Of a DNA stretch of 64,000 bases, positions 17,636 through 29,100 are shown in pieces; within the stretch, counting starts at the first letter, position 1; each line of letters starts with the position of its first letter. A model generated the notes under the pieces. It saw only the letters and a list, made by a program, of their open reading frames with translations. It had not been told where the DNA came from and did no database searches. The position numbers and the translations under genes were made by a program. The stretch is taken from positions 186,001 through 250,000 of the forward strand of contig CAVVVP010000002.1 in the NCBI GenBank assembly GCA_963751695.1, in the 5' to 3' direction. The stretch is from SZUA-22 sp963751695 (GTDB taxonomy: Bacteria; Bacteroidota; Ignavibacteria; Ignavibacteriales; Melioribacteraceae).

Positions 17636-20407
17636 ATGAAAAAATTCTTCACCTTGCTTACTAGTCTACTTTTAGTAAGCTTAATTTCTATTTCTGCTCA
17701 GGATGTATCCTTGGAGCCATATGGCGTTTCTCCACGCGATGCACATCATGGACACTACTGACATATTCGATGTTGGATACAATGCCTTGACAAATGTCGG
17801 TAAAGAAACAAAAATGTACCTTGGTGGGAAAAAGCGATACAACATTGGCTGCACCAATGTGGACCGTTGCTGAAGTCCCTACTGGCTCGGCAAGTGTTCT
17901 TGGAATGACTCAAGATCTCGACTCCGCTTCCCAAGCGGTCGTATTCGTACCTGACCTTGTTGGTAAATATGTAATAATATTTGCTGATGGAGCTGCTTCA
18001 GACACACTTATAATCAATGCAGGTTTATATCTAGGTGCAAAAACTGGTTCTCCAAGTTGCTGGATGTGCCACAATGATGTTTACACAAAATGGGAAGGAA
18101 CAGGTCATGCAGATATTTTAACCAGAGCAATGAGTGGAACACTAAGTGATCATTATGGTCCTTCCTGTGTTTCTTGCCATACAACTGGCTATGATGCAAT
18201 GCAGATAATGATGGTTTTGATGATAGAGATTGGGTATATCCATCGGACCGATTCATTAACGAAGGCACATGGGATAGTCTTTTAGTTAATTCTCCATTAG
18301 CAATGCAATTAGCTAATATTCAGTGCGAAGCTTGTCACGGACCTGGAAGTGAGCATAATGGTGATGTAACTGACTCAAAGATGGTCTCCTCGCTTGATGT
18401 AAAAAATTGTGGAATTTGTCATGATTCTGGACCATACCACGCTTTCCCAACGCAATGGGAATGCCTCTGGACAAGATGCAACAGAATTTGATGGACGTGG
18501 TTTCCACGGTGGACATGCAATTGGTACTTGGGTTGCTACGCGGTGAAAGAGGTAGTTGTGCCCCATGCCATAGTGGTGCTGGTTATGTACAGTGGGTTAA
18601 AGAAGGATAAACCAACTAAGATAATGGTTTACCTGCTGCTCCTACTGTTGTTCCAGAAGGAACACTTATAACATGTGCAGTTTGTCACGATCCTCATGAT
18701 GCAAGTAATCGAACATCAATTAAGAGTTATCAGATACTCAATTGGGTGATGGTACACCAGTAACTGTGGATATATATGGAACAGGTGCTCAATGTATGGA
18801 ATGTCATAGATCACGAAGAAATGCAGCAGATTATACTGAAGATCCAAGTAATGGAAGTTCACACTTTGGTCCTCATCACGGACCACAAGCAGATATGCTA
18901 ATCGGAGCAAATGCACCTGACTTTGGATGGGAACTTCCATCTTCAGCTCATGCAGCAGCTCTTGAAAATGCTTGTGCTGATTGCCATATGTATGGTGATG
19001 GATGTAACTGATGAAAATGGTGATGCAGTTCTTGTTGGTGGTCACTCATTTAATATGAATGATACAGAAGGTAATGACCATGTTGAATCATGTGCTGATT
19101 GCCATGGTGATGTTGGCGAAACCTTCAAGGAGAAAAAATTCTTCTGGAACGGAAATGCTGATCATGATGGTGACGGCGAAGAAGAAGGACTACAAGAAGA
19201 GGTTCACGGACTACTTGCACAACTAGCATTATTACTGCCTCCTCTTGATTCAGCTTCTGTTGATATGTCAGCAAAAGATAATTCAATCGCAGTTCTAAGA
19301 GCAGGTTATGCTTATATGTGGGTTGAAGAGGATAGAAGTTTTGGTATCCATAACCCAGCATTTACAGTTGGCTTATTAAAATCAGGTATTGAATCGCTAA
19401 CATACGGTGGTATTACTGCTGGCGCAATTCAAAGTGTAATGGATATACCAATGGATCAAGGCTTCCAAGTAAGATTAGTCTGGACTGCTTTCGGTGCTGA
19501 TGATGGCGTTGCAAGAGATGCAGTAAAATCTTACACAATCCTAAGAAAAGCAGCTGATGCAGTTCCTGCAAAAGGTGTTGTTGAATATCCAACAGTTACA
19601 CAAATTCCTTCTGATGTTGAAGTTGGAACTTCTCTAGCTTTAGCTGGCGAATTGTGGGATGTTGTTAAAGAAGTTGAAGCAATTCAATTCATTGAATATA
19701 GTGCTGTAGTTCCAACACTATATAACACTGTTGAAGGCGACACTGCATGGGCAACATTCAAAGTGTTAGGGAAATCAGAATCTGGTATGCTTGCTGAGAC
19801 TGAACCAATGATGGGCCACTCTACAGACGATCTAGCTCCAGTTGCTCCAGCAAGTCTAACAGCAGAATTAGCTGGCGACGGTGTTCAACTTGTTTGGGAA
19901 GATCCTGTTGATACAGACTTCAGTGCATTCGAAGTTTACAAAAGTGAAACACAAGGATTCGTTCCAGCACCTGAATTCCTAATTGCTACTACTTCAAACT
20001 CAACTCATACTGATATGAATGTTGAGCAAGGAAAAACATACTACTATGTAGTAACAGCCAAAGATTTCTCAAACAATGTAAGTGAAGCTTCAAATGAAGC
20101 TGCTGCTACAATTACAGATGTTGGAGAGGACGCTGGAATTCCTACAGAATATGCATTGAATCAAAACTATCCAAACCCATTTAATCCTTCAACCGCAATT
20201 AAGTTTGCTATTCCAGATGCGGCAAATGTATCGTTAGTAATTTACGATATGTTAGGAAACCAAGTTGACGTATTGGTTAATAACAATATGAGTGCTGGAT
20301 ATTACACATTTACTTGGAATGCTTCAAATTATGCTTCTGGTATTTACTTCTGCCAAATGAAAGCTAATGACTTCATTCAAGTGAATAAAATGCTGCTTAT
20401 CAAATAA
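17636..20407 (+). CDS. Extracellular nine-haem cytochrome c with FN3 domain and T9SS sorting signal, frameshifted
   Basis: Starts at ATG 17636 after a CGGAGG ribosome site, with a signal peptide ending ISAQD. Across three frames I find nine CxxCH haem motifs, first at 18058-18072, then 18166, 18324, 18408, 18557, 18674, 18793, 18973 and last at 19091-19105. Several are followed by family-typical text (CEACHGPGSEHNG, CAVCHDPHDA). After the haem part comes DRSFGIHNPAFTVGLL, common in multihaem cytochromes, then a fibronectin-III domain (about 19840-20110) and a C-terminal T9SS domain (NQNYPNPFNPSTAIKF to KMLLIK). So it should be exported and placed on the cell surface, where such proteins carry electrons. 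At least eight single-base indels lie between 17.7 and 19.0 kb; from 18911 to the stop the frame is clean. I think these are sequence errors since all haem motifs are intact. Confidence 0.85.
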
Positions 20408-20430
20408 GCTGCAGATTTAATCAGTATTTA

Positions 20431-20457
20431 AGACCCGGTTCGCCGGGTCTTTTTTTT
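20431..20457 (+). terminator. Strong rho-independent terminator after the cytochrome gene
   Basis: AGACCCGG, loop TTCG, CCGGGTCT, followed by an unbroken run of T to 20457. The 8-base stem with a UUCG tetraloop is very stable and ends the sigma-54 transcript before the transporter gene. Confidence 0.95.
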
Positions 20458-20517
20458 GCCTAAAAATATCCTAACTGAAAATTTTTGTAAGTTTGTTATC
20501 AAAATCGAAAGAAAGTT

Positions 20518-21399
20518 GTGTACTATTTACTTTTTGTCTCGCTACTATGGGCTTTTTCATTTGGGCTTATCAAAGATAATCTAAGCACATTAGATTCAAA
20601 CTTGGTTGCTTTCCTACGTCTTTTTATTTCACTTTTAGTATTTATGCCCTTTCTAAAAATTCGAACAATAGAAAAAATAATAGTCTGGAAATTGATCCTA
20701 TTAGGATCAATACAATTTGGGATTATGTATGCAGCATATATTTATGCATTCAAATATTTGGATGCTTATGAGGTAGTTCTATTTACTATCTTCACTCCAA
20801 TTTATGTTAACATACTTAACGACGTAATTGAAAAGAAATTTCATTTTGTATTTTTACTCACTGGTATTTTGTCTGTAGTTGGAACCGCAATTATTTTAAA
20901 TGACGAATTAACAGCAACACACATTATTCTGGGATTTTTATTGATACAAATATCAAATCTTTCATTTGCGTTTGGGCAGGTATATTACAAGCGAATAATG
21001 CTCAAACTAAAGAAAGTTAGAGATAAAGACATTTTTGGTTTGCTCTATGTCGGCGCCGTTGGAGTTACTTTCATATTTGCCTTATTAACTACGCACATAA
21101 GAGAAATCGAAGTAAGTGGTGTTCAGATATTAACTCTTCTATATCTCGGTGCCATTGCATCTGGTCTTGGATTTTTCCTTTGGAATATGGGTGTACGAAA
21201 GTCAAATATTGGAACCGTTGCAATTTTTAACAATTTAAAAATTCCGCTAGGAATACTAGTTTCACTTTTATTTTTCGGTGAAAGTGTGAAAATTACTAAT
21301 TTATTATTGGGAGGCTTGATTGTTATCATAGCTTTAGTTATTAATGAATACTATTTTAATAAGAGCATTCAACAGAAAAGTTTAGAAAGAGAGATGTAA
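20518..21399 (+). CDS. EamA/DMT-family permease
   Basis: A 293-residue inner-membrane protein with about ten hydrophobic helices in two repeats, the drug/metabolite transporter layout. The N-terminus YYLLFVSLLWAFSFGLIKDNL and the second-half LGAIASGLGFFLWNMGVRKSNIGTVAIFNNLKIPLGILVSLLFFGE are EamA hallmarks. The start codon is GTG at 20518. It immediately precedes the lytic transglycosylase gene with no gap. Substrate unknown; members export amino acids, metabolites or drugs. Confidence 0.85.
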   Translation: MYYLLFVSLLWAFSFGLIKDNLSTLDSNLVAFLRLFISLLVFMPFLKIRTIEKIIVWKLILLGSIQFGIMYAAYIYAFKYLDAYEVVLFTIFTPIYVNILNDVIEKKFHFVFLLTGILSVVGTAIILNDELTATHIILGFLLIQISNLSFAFGQVYYKRIMLKLKKVRDKDIFGLLYVGAVGVTFIFALLTTHIREIEVSGVQILTLLYLGAIASGLGFFLWNMGVRKSNIGTVAIFNNLKIPLGILVSLLFFGESVKITNLLLGGLIVIIALVINEYYFNKSIQQKSLEREM

Positions 21400-22350
21400 A
21401 TGATTTTTAAGAATAACTCCAATAAGAAATATTTTATTTTCGGAAGTTTAACGACTGTATCTTTAACTCTTATGTTAAGTTTCACTTTTATGAATAAACT
21501 AACTCAAGTTGATGAGTCAACCGAGTTTCCGCAAAACTATAGGGTTCTCGTACCATATATCCCCGATATTCTTGAATTCGCCGGGGAGAGAGTTCCAATC
21601 GAAAATTTTGATGTTAAAGAACGGATTGAAAGAGAGTTTATTGTAACTACGTATTTCCATTCTGCTTCAATCCTTTACATGAAGCGTGCAAACAGATGGT
21701 TCCCTATAATAGAAGAAATCTTAGATGAAAATGGCGTACCTGACGACTTCAAATACCTTGCCTTGGCTGAAAGTGGGCTCGAGAATGTAATATCTCCAGC
21801 AAATGCAGTTGGTTATTGGCAGTTTTTAAAGGATACAGGCAAAAGATATGGACTTACAATAAATAATGAAGTGGATGAAAGGTATCATGTAGAAAAAGCA
21901 ACCGAAGCTGCCTGTAAATATCTACTTGATGCTTATGAGAAATATGGTTCATGGACCGTAGCTGCAGCTTCCTACAATATGGGCATGAACGGAGTTGATA
22001 GACAATTAAAAAGACAAAAAACAACAAATTATTATAATATAGTTTTGAATGAAGAAACAACACGGTACATTCCCAGAGCAGTTTCTATGAAGTACATCTT
22101 CTCAAATCCAAAGCTTTACGGATTTGCACTTAATGAAGATGATTTATATCAACCTTATGAAACCTACACTGTTGATGTTGATTCTTCTGTAGCGCATTGG
22201 GCAGATTTTGCCGACCAATACGAAATAAATTATATGACACTAAAGTTATTTAATCCATGGCTGAGAGAAAATAAATTAACAAACGAATCAAAAAAGGTGT
22301 ATTCAGTTAAATTACCAATTGAAGGATCTATAAAAGTTATTTCTGAATAA
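21400..22350 (+). CDS. Membrane-anchored lytic murein transglycosylase (SLT domain)
   Basis: A 316-residue protein with an N-terminal hydrophobic segment (YFIFGSLTTVSLTLMLSFTFM) and an SLT lysozyme-like domain at about 95-240. The catalytic glutamate is in LALAESGLEN, followed by the NAVGYWQFLKDTGKRYGL and AAASYNMGMNGVDRQ motifs of the MltD/Slt family; RYIPRAVSMKYI closes the domain. A short C-terminal region resembles a remnant LysM-like linker. It cleaves glycan strands of peptidoglycan. The ATG follows the stop of the permease gene directly, with AGAGAG as ribosome site inside that gene. Confidence 0.88.
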   Translation: MIFKNNSNKKYFIFGSLTTVSLTLMLSFTFMNKLTQVDESTEFPQNYRVLVPYIPDILEFAGERVPIENFDVKERIEREFIVTTYFHSASILYMKRANRWFPIIEEILDENGVPDDFKYLALAESGLENVISPANAVGYWQFLKDTGKRYGLTINNEVDERYHVEKATEAACKYLLDAYEKYGSWTVAAASYNMGMNGVDRQLKRQKTTNYYNIVLNEETTRYIPRAVSMKYIFSNPKLYGFALNEDDLYQPYETYTVDVDSSVAHWADFADQYEINYMTLKLFNPWLRENKLTNESKKVYSVKLPIEGSIKVISE

Positions 22351-22360
22351 GAATATTAAG

Positions 22361-22822
22361 ATGGACCGATTACCAATAAATATAGTTTTCTTGATATTTA
22401 TCTCCGTTTCTATTCTAAACGCAGAGCAAACAGATAGTACAAATGTTGATTCTCTTTCATCAAAAGAGATAACGACTTATCAAAATAATTCAATTATAAT
22501 GGATTGGAGAATATTCAACTATCCATTTGTTACTCCAAACGGTGGAGAGTTATTTTTAAATCAAATTCGCACAGCAAATCCCAGTGCAACTAATCATAGT
22601 AATCTGATAACAAGTAGAGAAGAAATGCTAGCACAATTTAGATTGCAGCAAAATTGGGATGTTAAAAAAAAGTACGGAGCATTTGCTAAATATCTAGGTT
22701 ATGCACAACTTCTAGGTGCTGCTGGACTTTTAGGGGTTCATATTTACCAGTGGTCTAATTTGAAAGATATGCCCTCTGGTCAACCTCAATCCCAACCATT
22801 TAACAAATATGACTTTAAATAG
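22361..22822 (+). CDS. Small exported protein, unknown
   Basis: A 153-residue protein with a signal peptide (INIVFLIFISVSILNAEQ). The mature part has a Thr/Ser-rich start, a polar middle with IMDWRIFNYPFVTPNGGELFLNQIRTANP, and one hydrophobic helix near the C-terminus (YLGYAQLLGAAGLLGVHIYQW). No family was recognised. It starts 10 bases after the transglycosylase stop and probably shares its transcript. Confidence 0.65.
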   Translation: MDRLPINIVFLIFISVSILNAEQTDSTNVDSLSSKEITTYQNNSIIMDWRIFNYPFVTPNGGELFLNQIRTANPSATNHSNLITSREEMLAQFRLQQNWDVKKKYGAFAKYLGYAQLLGAAGLLGVHIYQWSNLKDMPSGQPQSQPFNKYDFK

Positions 22823-22853
22823 CACGATGAAGGCGAAGCCTTAAATTCTTCTG

Positions 22854-24438
22854 TCACTTTAATAGAAGCATTTTCTTTGCATCAGTATAAGTTCCAGTAC
22901 TTAGTCTATAGAAGTAGATACCGCTTGGATAATTATCTGCATTCCACTCCACTTCATAAGTACCCGGTGATTGCTGATTGTCTACCAAAGTTGCAATTTC
23001 TTTTCCCATCACATCATACACCTTCAATTCTACTTTATGTCCACCATAATCTGGTATTTCGTACTTTATCCAAGTACTTGGGTTGAACGGATTAGGATAA
23101 TTCTGTGATAGTGAAAATCCCTTTGGAATATTCGATGATAAGGGTTCTTTTACATCAGTAACATGTGAATATTTAACAGTTAATATATCAAAGCCAGTCC
23201 CCGAAAAACTATCAAAACCAGTAACGTAAATGTTTTTCCGCTTATCAACTGCAATATCGATCGCATAAGAACCTAAATAGTCCTCAACCCATTCTTCATT
23301 CCCCTCTGAATCATATTTGACGATGAACTTCCTGCTAAGCGCGTAAATATTATTATCAGAATCAATTGCAAGAGCTTTTGGCTCAATATTATGTGATTGA
23401 TACCGATTGATCCAAAGTGTATCGCCCTCCGGATTGTATTTTATAAGGACCATACTGGCTTGATTGTTAGCTTCCTCACTATAGCACAATACTAGAAGGT
23501 TGTTGTTATTATCAAGGGCTAAATCAAGTGGATAATCTTCAAGGTTATCGAAACCATTAAAAGTACGAGTCCACTCCTTAACACCAAGATAATTTAGTTT
23601 AATTACATAAGCATTTTTTTCTTTATAACTTCTAATGTGAGTAATAACATATACATCTTCATCATCTGTAATAACAATTTTTGGTGTAGGTTCCTGATAA
23701 GTGTAAACATCATATGTCCGAACCCAATCTCCCCCATAAAAGCTGGTTTTACAAATACGCAGTTTGTAACCATTGCTAGTTGTACTGCCAGCATAATACT
23801 GGTTACCCCCAGGACTTACTGCTATTGATTGGGCCCTATCTCCAGTGCTATCTGTTCCATTAAAAAACTCTTCTTGAACTTTCAACGCCAGAAGGCTGAT
23901 ACGAGAGCGTCATCCAATCACTACCAGTTCCAAAAGGTGCAGACCCATTCCAGTACCAACCAGTAGCGTAAGCTTTTCCATTTGAATCAACATCAACGTC
24001 CCATCCGGAGTCAAGAAAGGATAAAAAGATCGGTGTAACTTTGTTTGCCCAAATAGGCGCTCCGTTATTGCTCGCATATTTTGTTGTGTAAAAACAAGTA
24101 TAGTTGCTTTCCCAAGCACCACTCCCTGTAACCACAACATTTCCCCAGCGATCCACAGCAATTGCTTGAAGTTGTCCTAAAGATGTTTTGTTCCACAACA
24201 GATTACCCTCTTGATCGTATTTCATTATTAGACGACCACTCGAACATTGACCTCCTATATAAACATTGCCGGAATCACTCAGCTCAATTTCCACTGGTTG
24301 ATCGCGGCTGTTTCCTTCCCATGCAAAAACTTTACTCCATTCAAGTTCAGGCTGAGCTAGAATATTATTATACAATACATGACTGACTAGTGAAAACACA
24401 ATTATGATTATTTCAAGAAATGTAAATGAAACTTTCAT
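22854..24438 (-). CDS. Secreted SBBP/NHL-type beta-propeller with T9SS sorting domain, one frameshift
   Basis: Two adjacent frames make one protein of about 528 residues. The upstream part starts at ATG 24438 with a signal peptide (IIIIVFSLVSHVLYNNILA) and short repeats such as LIMKYDQEGNLLW and AIAVDRWGNVVVTGSG; the downstream part continues with VITDDEDVYVITHI and NNIYALSRKFIVKYDSEGNEEW, all of SBBP repeat form (D-x-x-G-N-x-Y/V-x-T/A-G). The join is near 23880, where one extra base after GGCGTTGAA splits the frame. The C-terminus is a full T9SS sorting domain (SQNYPNPFNPSTWIKYEIP to KKMLLLK). It is a secreted surface protein, function unknown. Confidence 0.85.
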
Positions 24439-24494
24439 TTTTTCTCCACTTTTAATTTTTTTCTCGTCATCAGTTTGCTTTGAATTTCCAATTT

Positions 24495-26150
24495 TTATTT
24501 AAGTTTTATCATTTTTTTTGTCTCCATATAACTACCGATTTTTAACTGATAAAAATAAACTCCACTTCCTTGTTCGGTGCTATTCCATTCCACTTTATAA
24601 CTTCCCGTTGGTTGATATTTATTTACCAGTGTAGCAACCTCCCTTCCCAGAAGATCGTAAACCTTAAGCGAAACATTCATGTTTCCGTTCAAAGATTGTA
24701 CTGGAATTTCATACTTGATCGTTGTACTTGGATTAAATGGATTGGGGTAGTTCTGCGAAAGTGTAAACTCTGTTGGTAACTTTTCTTCTTCATCAACACC
24801 TACAGTACCACTAACATTTCCCCAAGAAGGATCAATGGATGCTCCATCATTTGTAAGTGCAACTGCTTCACCACCATTTTCATTAATATAGTAGATATCA
24901 CTTTTATATGTGAAGTTAATTAAGTCAACTAATGAAAATATTCCCCCGCCATTATTCTGTAAATGATTGAAAGCAATCTTACTTCCATCAGGAGAATAGG
25001 ATGGTTTAGAAACTATTTTATTCCATGAGTAAGAAGTTAATTGTATTGGGTCCCCACCAATTACAGGTACTTTATAAAGATTTGATTGAATCTCAAGCCC
25101 ATTTATAGTGGTAAATACAAAGACGATTTCAGATCCATCCGGTGACCATGTTGGTTGGGAGCAGAATCCTTGTATACCAAATCTACTGCCGGGAACCAAA
25201 ATAGTTGGTGGATTGCTCAGATTTGAAGTAGAGATTACAGCAAGAGAATTCAATGTATGTTCCCCAGTTGCATATGCGATCATAGAGCCATCAGGGGAAT
25301 ATGATGGAAATGTATCACCACCCAGAGAGTGTCCTCCAACATCTTGAGTAAAAATTGGCATCCCTGATTCATTCCAAATTCCAATTTTATAAAAAGGTCT
25401 GTAAGGATTTTCATAGTTCACAGATACAGCAATATTCTGACCATTATGAGTTGGCGAACATGATTCAGCAGAAATTGTACCTGCTCCAAGTGTAAGATCA
25501 ATTCTTTCTCCTGCTCCAGCTTGAACTCTAATGAACTCTACTGCACCTTTTCCTTTGGCAATTTCAGCTTTTACCCAAATGTCTTCATCTGCAGGAACTG
25601 AAATAACCATTGAATCTGATACCATTGGAATAAAATCTATACATCCCTTAAATGAAATCCTGACAGCTGAGGGTGATACTGCAAACAAATGTGGATCGTG
25701 AACTTTTATTTTTATTGGAGTAAGATTTGTGGAAGGAAATGGTCTCTCATCACCAGTTACCCTTTTAAAACTACCACTTTGTAAATCAGCAATAAAAGCA
25801 TCCAGGTAAAATGCACTTTTCCAACCTTCATAATTAGAAATAAAAGTAAGTCTTTTTCCATCTCTTGAAATTTCAGGTAACTCTGTTGCAAAAAATCTAT
25901 CTGAAAAATCTGTAAGTTGTTGTTGATCGTTTCCTGAAGAATTCATAGAGTAGATATCACCCAAAACTAGACCAGAAACAACCCTCTTCTTAACAAAAAA
26001 TATCCTTTCACCAGTTAAATTTGATGTATTTATCTTTTTAAGTGGCTCTCTATCAAGATCGTTTCTTTGGGTATTTTTTTGTGAATAAAGTACCGAGAAT
26101 AAAAGTCCGATAGTAATAATGATATTAAACACGATTCTATTACATTTCAT
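24495..26150 (-). CDS. Secreted TolB-like (PD40) propeller with T9SS sorting domain
   Basis: A 551-residue protein with a signal peptide (IVFNIIITIGLLFSVLYSQ). Several WD40-like PD40 repeats follow: DIYSMNSSGNDQQQLTDFSD, ISRDGKRLTFISN, PSYSPDGSMIAYATG, PTWSPDGSEIVFVFT and PSYSPDGSKIAFN. A central region of about 80 residues (KGCIDFIPMVSDSMVISVPADEDIWVKAEI) interrupts the propeller. The C-terminal 90 residues are a T9SS sorting domain (SQNYPNPFNPSTTIKYEIP to KKMIKLK). It is exported to the surface or released; role unknown, perhaps in binding proteins or glycans. Confidence 0.87.
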   Translation of the reverse strand: MKCNRIVFNIIITIGLLFSVLYSQKNTQRNDLDREPLKKINTSNLTGERIFFVKKRVVSGLVLGDIYSMNSSGNDQQQLTDFSDRFFATELPEISRDGKRLTFISNYEGWKSAFYLDAFIADLQSGSFKRVTGDERPFPSTNLTPIKIKVHDPHLFAVSPSAVRISFKGCIDFIPMVSDSMVISVPADEDIWVKAEIAKGKGAVEFIRVQAGAGERIDLTLGAGTISAESCSPTHNGQNIAVSVNYENPYRPFYKIGIWNESGMPIFTQDVGGHSLGGDTFPSYSPDGSMIAYATGEHTLNSLAVISTSNLSNPPTILVPGSRFGIQGFCSQPTWSPDGSEIVFVFTTINGLEIQSNLYKVPVIGGDPIQLTSYSWNKIVSKPSYSPDGSKIAFNHLQNNGGGIFSLVDLINFTYKSDIYYINENGGEAVALTNDGASIDPSWGNVSGTVGVDEEEKLPTEFTLSQNYPNPFNPSTTIKYEIPVQSLNGNMNVSLKVYDLLGREVATLVNKYQPTGSYKVEWNSTEQGSGVYFYQLKIGSYMETKKMIKLK

Positions 26151-26176
26151 AATTTCACCTCAAAAATTCTTTTTTT

Positions 26177-29100
26177 CTACTTAAGTAATACCAGTTTTTT
26201 TGATTCAATAAAGTTTTTCGTCACTAGACGGTAAAAATAAACACCACTTGTTAGTAGTTCTGAGGCATTGAATTGAACTTTGTAATTTCCTACCGTCAGG
26301 CTTTCATCAATTAGTGTTGCTACTTCTCTGCCTAAAATATCATATACAATAAGTGATACTTCCTCAGAATTTGGTATTGAGAATTCAATTGTTGTACTTG
26401 GATTAAAGGGATTTGGATAATTTTGGTTTAAAGTGTATTCAGTTGGTAATCCTTCTGATTTTTTAACATTGACCAAATAATCTATTGGGATTATAATTGT
26501 TCCGCCATTTGTCGATATATTAATCTGGCCACTGTAAGTACCAGTATTTATTGTCGTAGCATCAAGTGTAACTGTTATTTGTTTAGAGCTTCCGGGTGAA
26601 ATGGTACCACTGCTCGGATCAACAGTTATGTACTGATTTGAAACTTCACTCACAGTTACTTGCCCAGTAGTTTGCCCTGTAGAACCTTTATCATCAGTGA
26701 CAGTGAGGGAATAGGAATATGTATTAGCTGCTGAGTAAGAATGCTCTACTGATTTTTGTGTACTTGTATTCCCATCTCCAAAATTCCAAGAGTATTGCGT
26801 AATTGTACCATCATTATCATAAGATCCTGAACCATCAAATGTAATTACTTCATTAATTTCAACTTGTGTTTTCGATAGTTGAGCAATAGCTACAGGATCT
26901 TGGTTACTTCCTCCAGTTGCTGTTCCAGCAGCTCTAATTAAAAAAGCACCATTCTCAAGACCACTTATGGAATTAATATTTACCCACTCAACTCCATTAA
27001 AATAAAAGCTTTTATTTGGAATTGTTGCATCAATATCAACGCCAGCCGGGTATAAAATACCACTCCCTTGTGTTTCGATTTCAATGAAAAATGTTTCACC
27101 ATCCAAAATTTCAACAGCTGGGTTTAAGGAAACACTATACCATTGGCCTTCAGCTGAAGTTTCTAATTCTATATTACCTTCGGAAAGAACATTTAGATTT
27201 TCATCATACAATCCGATATAAACAAAATTTAGAAACGCACTTTCAGTTCGCATGAAGAAATATATCTCATCGATTAGAAAATTATAACCATTTACATTGA
27301 ACTCATTATACCAGTACAGATCACTTCCATCACCTAGACCAAAAAAGTTATCTGCTGTGCCGTCACCATCATCAAGAAAATAGACATCATCCCCTAGCGT
27401 TTCATTTTGTTTCGATAGCTGTAAAGGATTTTCTCCATCAACAATTTTTGCCTTTTTACTTTGCATTTTCTTTTTCGTTGACAGTTTATCATTTAGATTT
27501 TTAATGGAATTAGCTGGCTTCATTACAAAACTGTTACTTGCATTTTTAGCTAGCACAAAATCTCCATTGGCAGAAATATTGAATGACAATGTTGAACCTC
27601 CATCATTGCTGAGAGTAAAACTTGTGCTTCCAACTTCACCAGGTCTTACATTTAGCGACAGCGCTTGAACATCCGTAGATGGTTTTGGTGCACTTGCTGC
27701 TGAACCTCCTCCGACAAAAGCACCTCTTCCATGAGTTCCAGCTACAACTTTTCCATCTGAAGGCCTAGAAGCAACATAGTTGACTATCACATTTCCTATT
27801 GAATTTGCACCTTCCTGCTCCCAGACAGTCTGAGAACTATTAAGAGAAGTTGTTGAAAAGACTCCGATGCTTGTTCCTACAAAGTATGTTGTAGTACCAT
27901 TATAAGGTAGAATTGAAGCTCCTCTGACTGATGGTCCGTCATTACCGCCTAGATTTCCTTCAATACCAGTAAATGATTGTCCACCGTTACTAGAATGATA
28001 GATGCTTTCGATACCATAATTTGATAAGATTACTATTAATTCATTTCCATCAGTTGGATTAACAGCAATGTTATGAATATAGACACCTGGATTCAGTCCT
28101 GAAAAAGAAATGTCTACAGCTCCGCTTGTTACAGAATTGGCACCGCTAACCTTATACAGTTTACCCGATGATGGATTCTGAGACCAATCATTTGCTCCAT
28201 AATAGAGTGTGTGACTTGGATTTGCACTTGAAACTTCAATTGCAGTAATAACATACCCTTGTGGTGCCGACAAGTTATCTAACTTTGCCCATCCATCTGC
28301 CAGACCTTCACCATAATTTGTATTATTTGGAAGGCTTCCAATCTGAGTGTTTCGCCAAAGCGAATTACCCGCTGGATAGTACATAATATTTTCATCGCTC
28401 GGATCAATTGAATATGGATTTATAAAAAGCATACCAGTAGCATCTTTCGGCGTGATATTACTCCAATTTGGATAATCCCTTCGAGGATTTTCCTGTGCAT
28501 CATATTCACCTCTTATCACAAGCCCATTTTGAACTGATGTGTAGGGATAATCATTACCAAAATAATTATAGGCCCCATCACCTGTGCTTAAGTCATATGA
28601 TTCAGTTGCATTCGTACCATCAAACCGAAAAGTAGGGCTGCCATTGTCCTGGGTTCCACCCCCAATTCTATCATCGCCCGCTTCATCTGGAATTGCTATC
28701 ATATAGAATTGAGTTACATTATATCCATTATTTTTATTTTCCCAAGGAAAAAATTCTTCGTACGATGTATTTGTAATATTAGAAGTATAAGTTAAACCCC
28801 CATCATGCCCCCACCACATAGCATTAGGATTGGTTGGATCAAAGGCAAAAGAATGAATATCACAATGAAAGTTTGGATAAAAGAAGGCATTATTACTATA
28901 ACTGTAACCACCAATCCAATCCAATTTCGCATTCGTGGGTTTTGAACTGAATCCATTTGTTGATCTAAAGAAACTAGTAGCTCCAATAAGCACAAAATTC
29001 TCATCATCAGGTTTAACTGCTAAAACCATATTGTAATTATTCTGGGTTTTTACCCAGTCTTCAAAATCATATCCAAAATTAGGCATGTTGGAAGATCTAT

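Noticed and set aside
17636..19010. Cytochrome as a decaying pseudogene
   Set aside because: All nine CxxCH motifs and the following text are intact, only single-base shifts are seen, and essential genes in the same window show identical damage.
18716..19361. Minus-strand open frames rich in His/Leu
   Set aside because: They are complements of the cytochrome coding region and show no family features.
20488..20495. TAAGTTTG as a Bacteroidota-type -7 promoter box for the EamA gene
   Set aside because: No TTTG at the required distance upstream, and other promoters here fit ordinary sigma-70 or sigma-54 patterns.
22823..22853. AAGGC-GAA-GCCTT hairpin as terminator between convergent genes
   Set aside because: Only a five-base stem and no T run on either strand.
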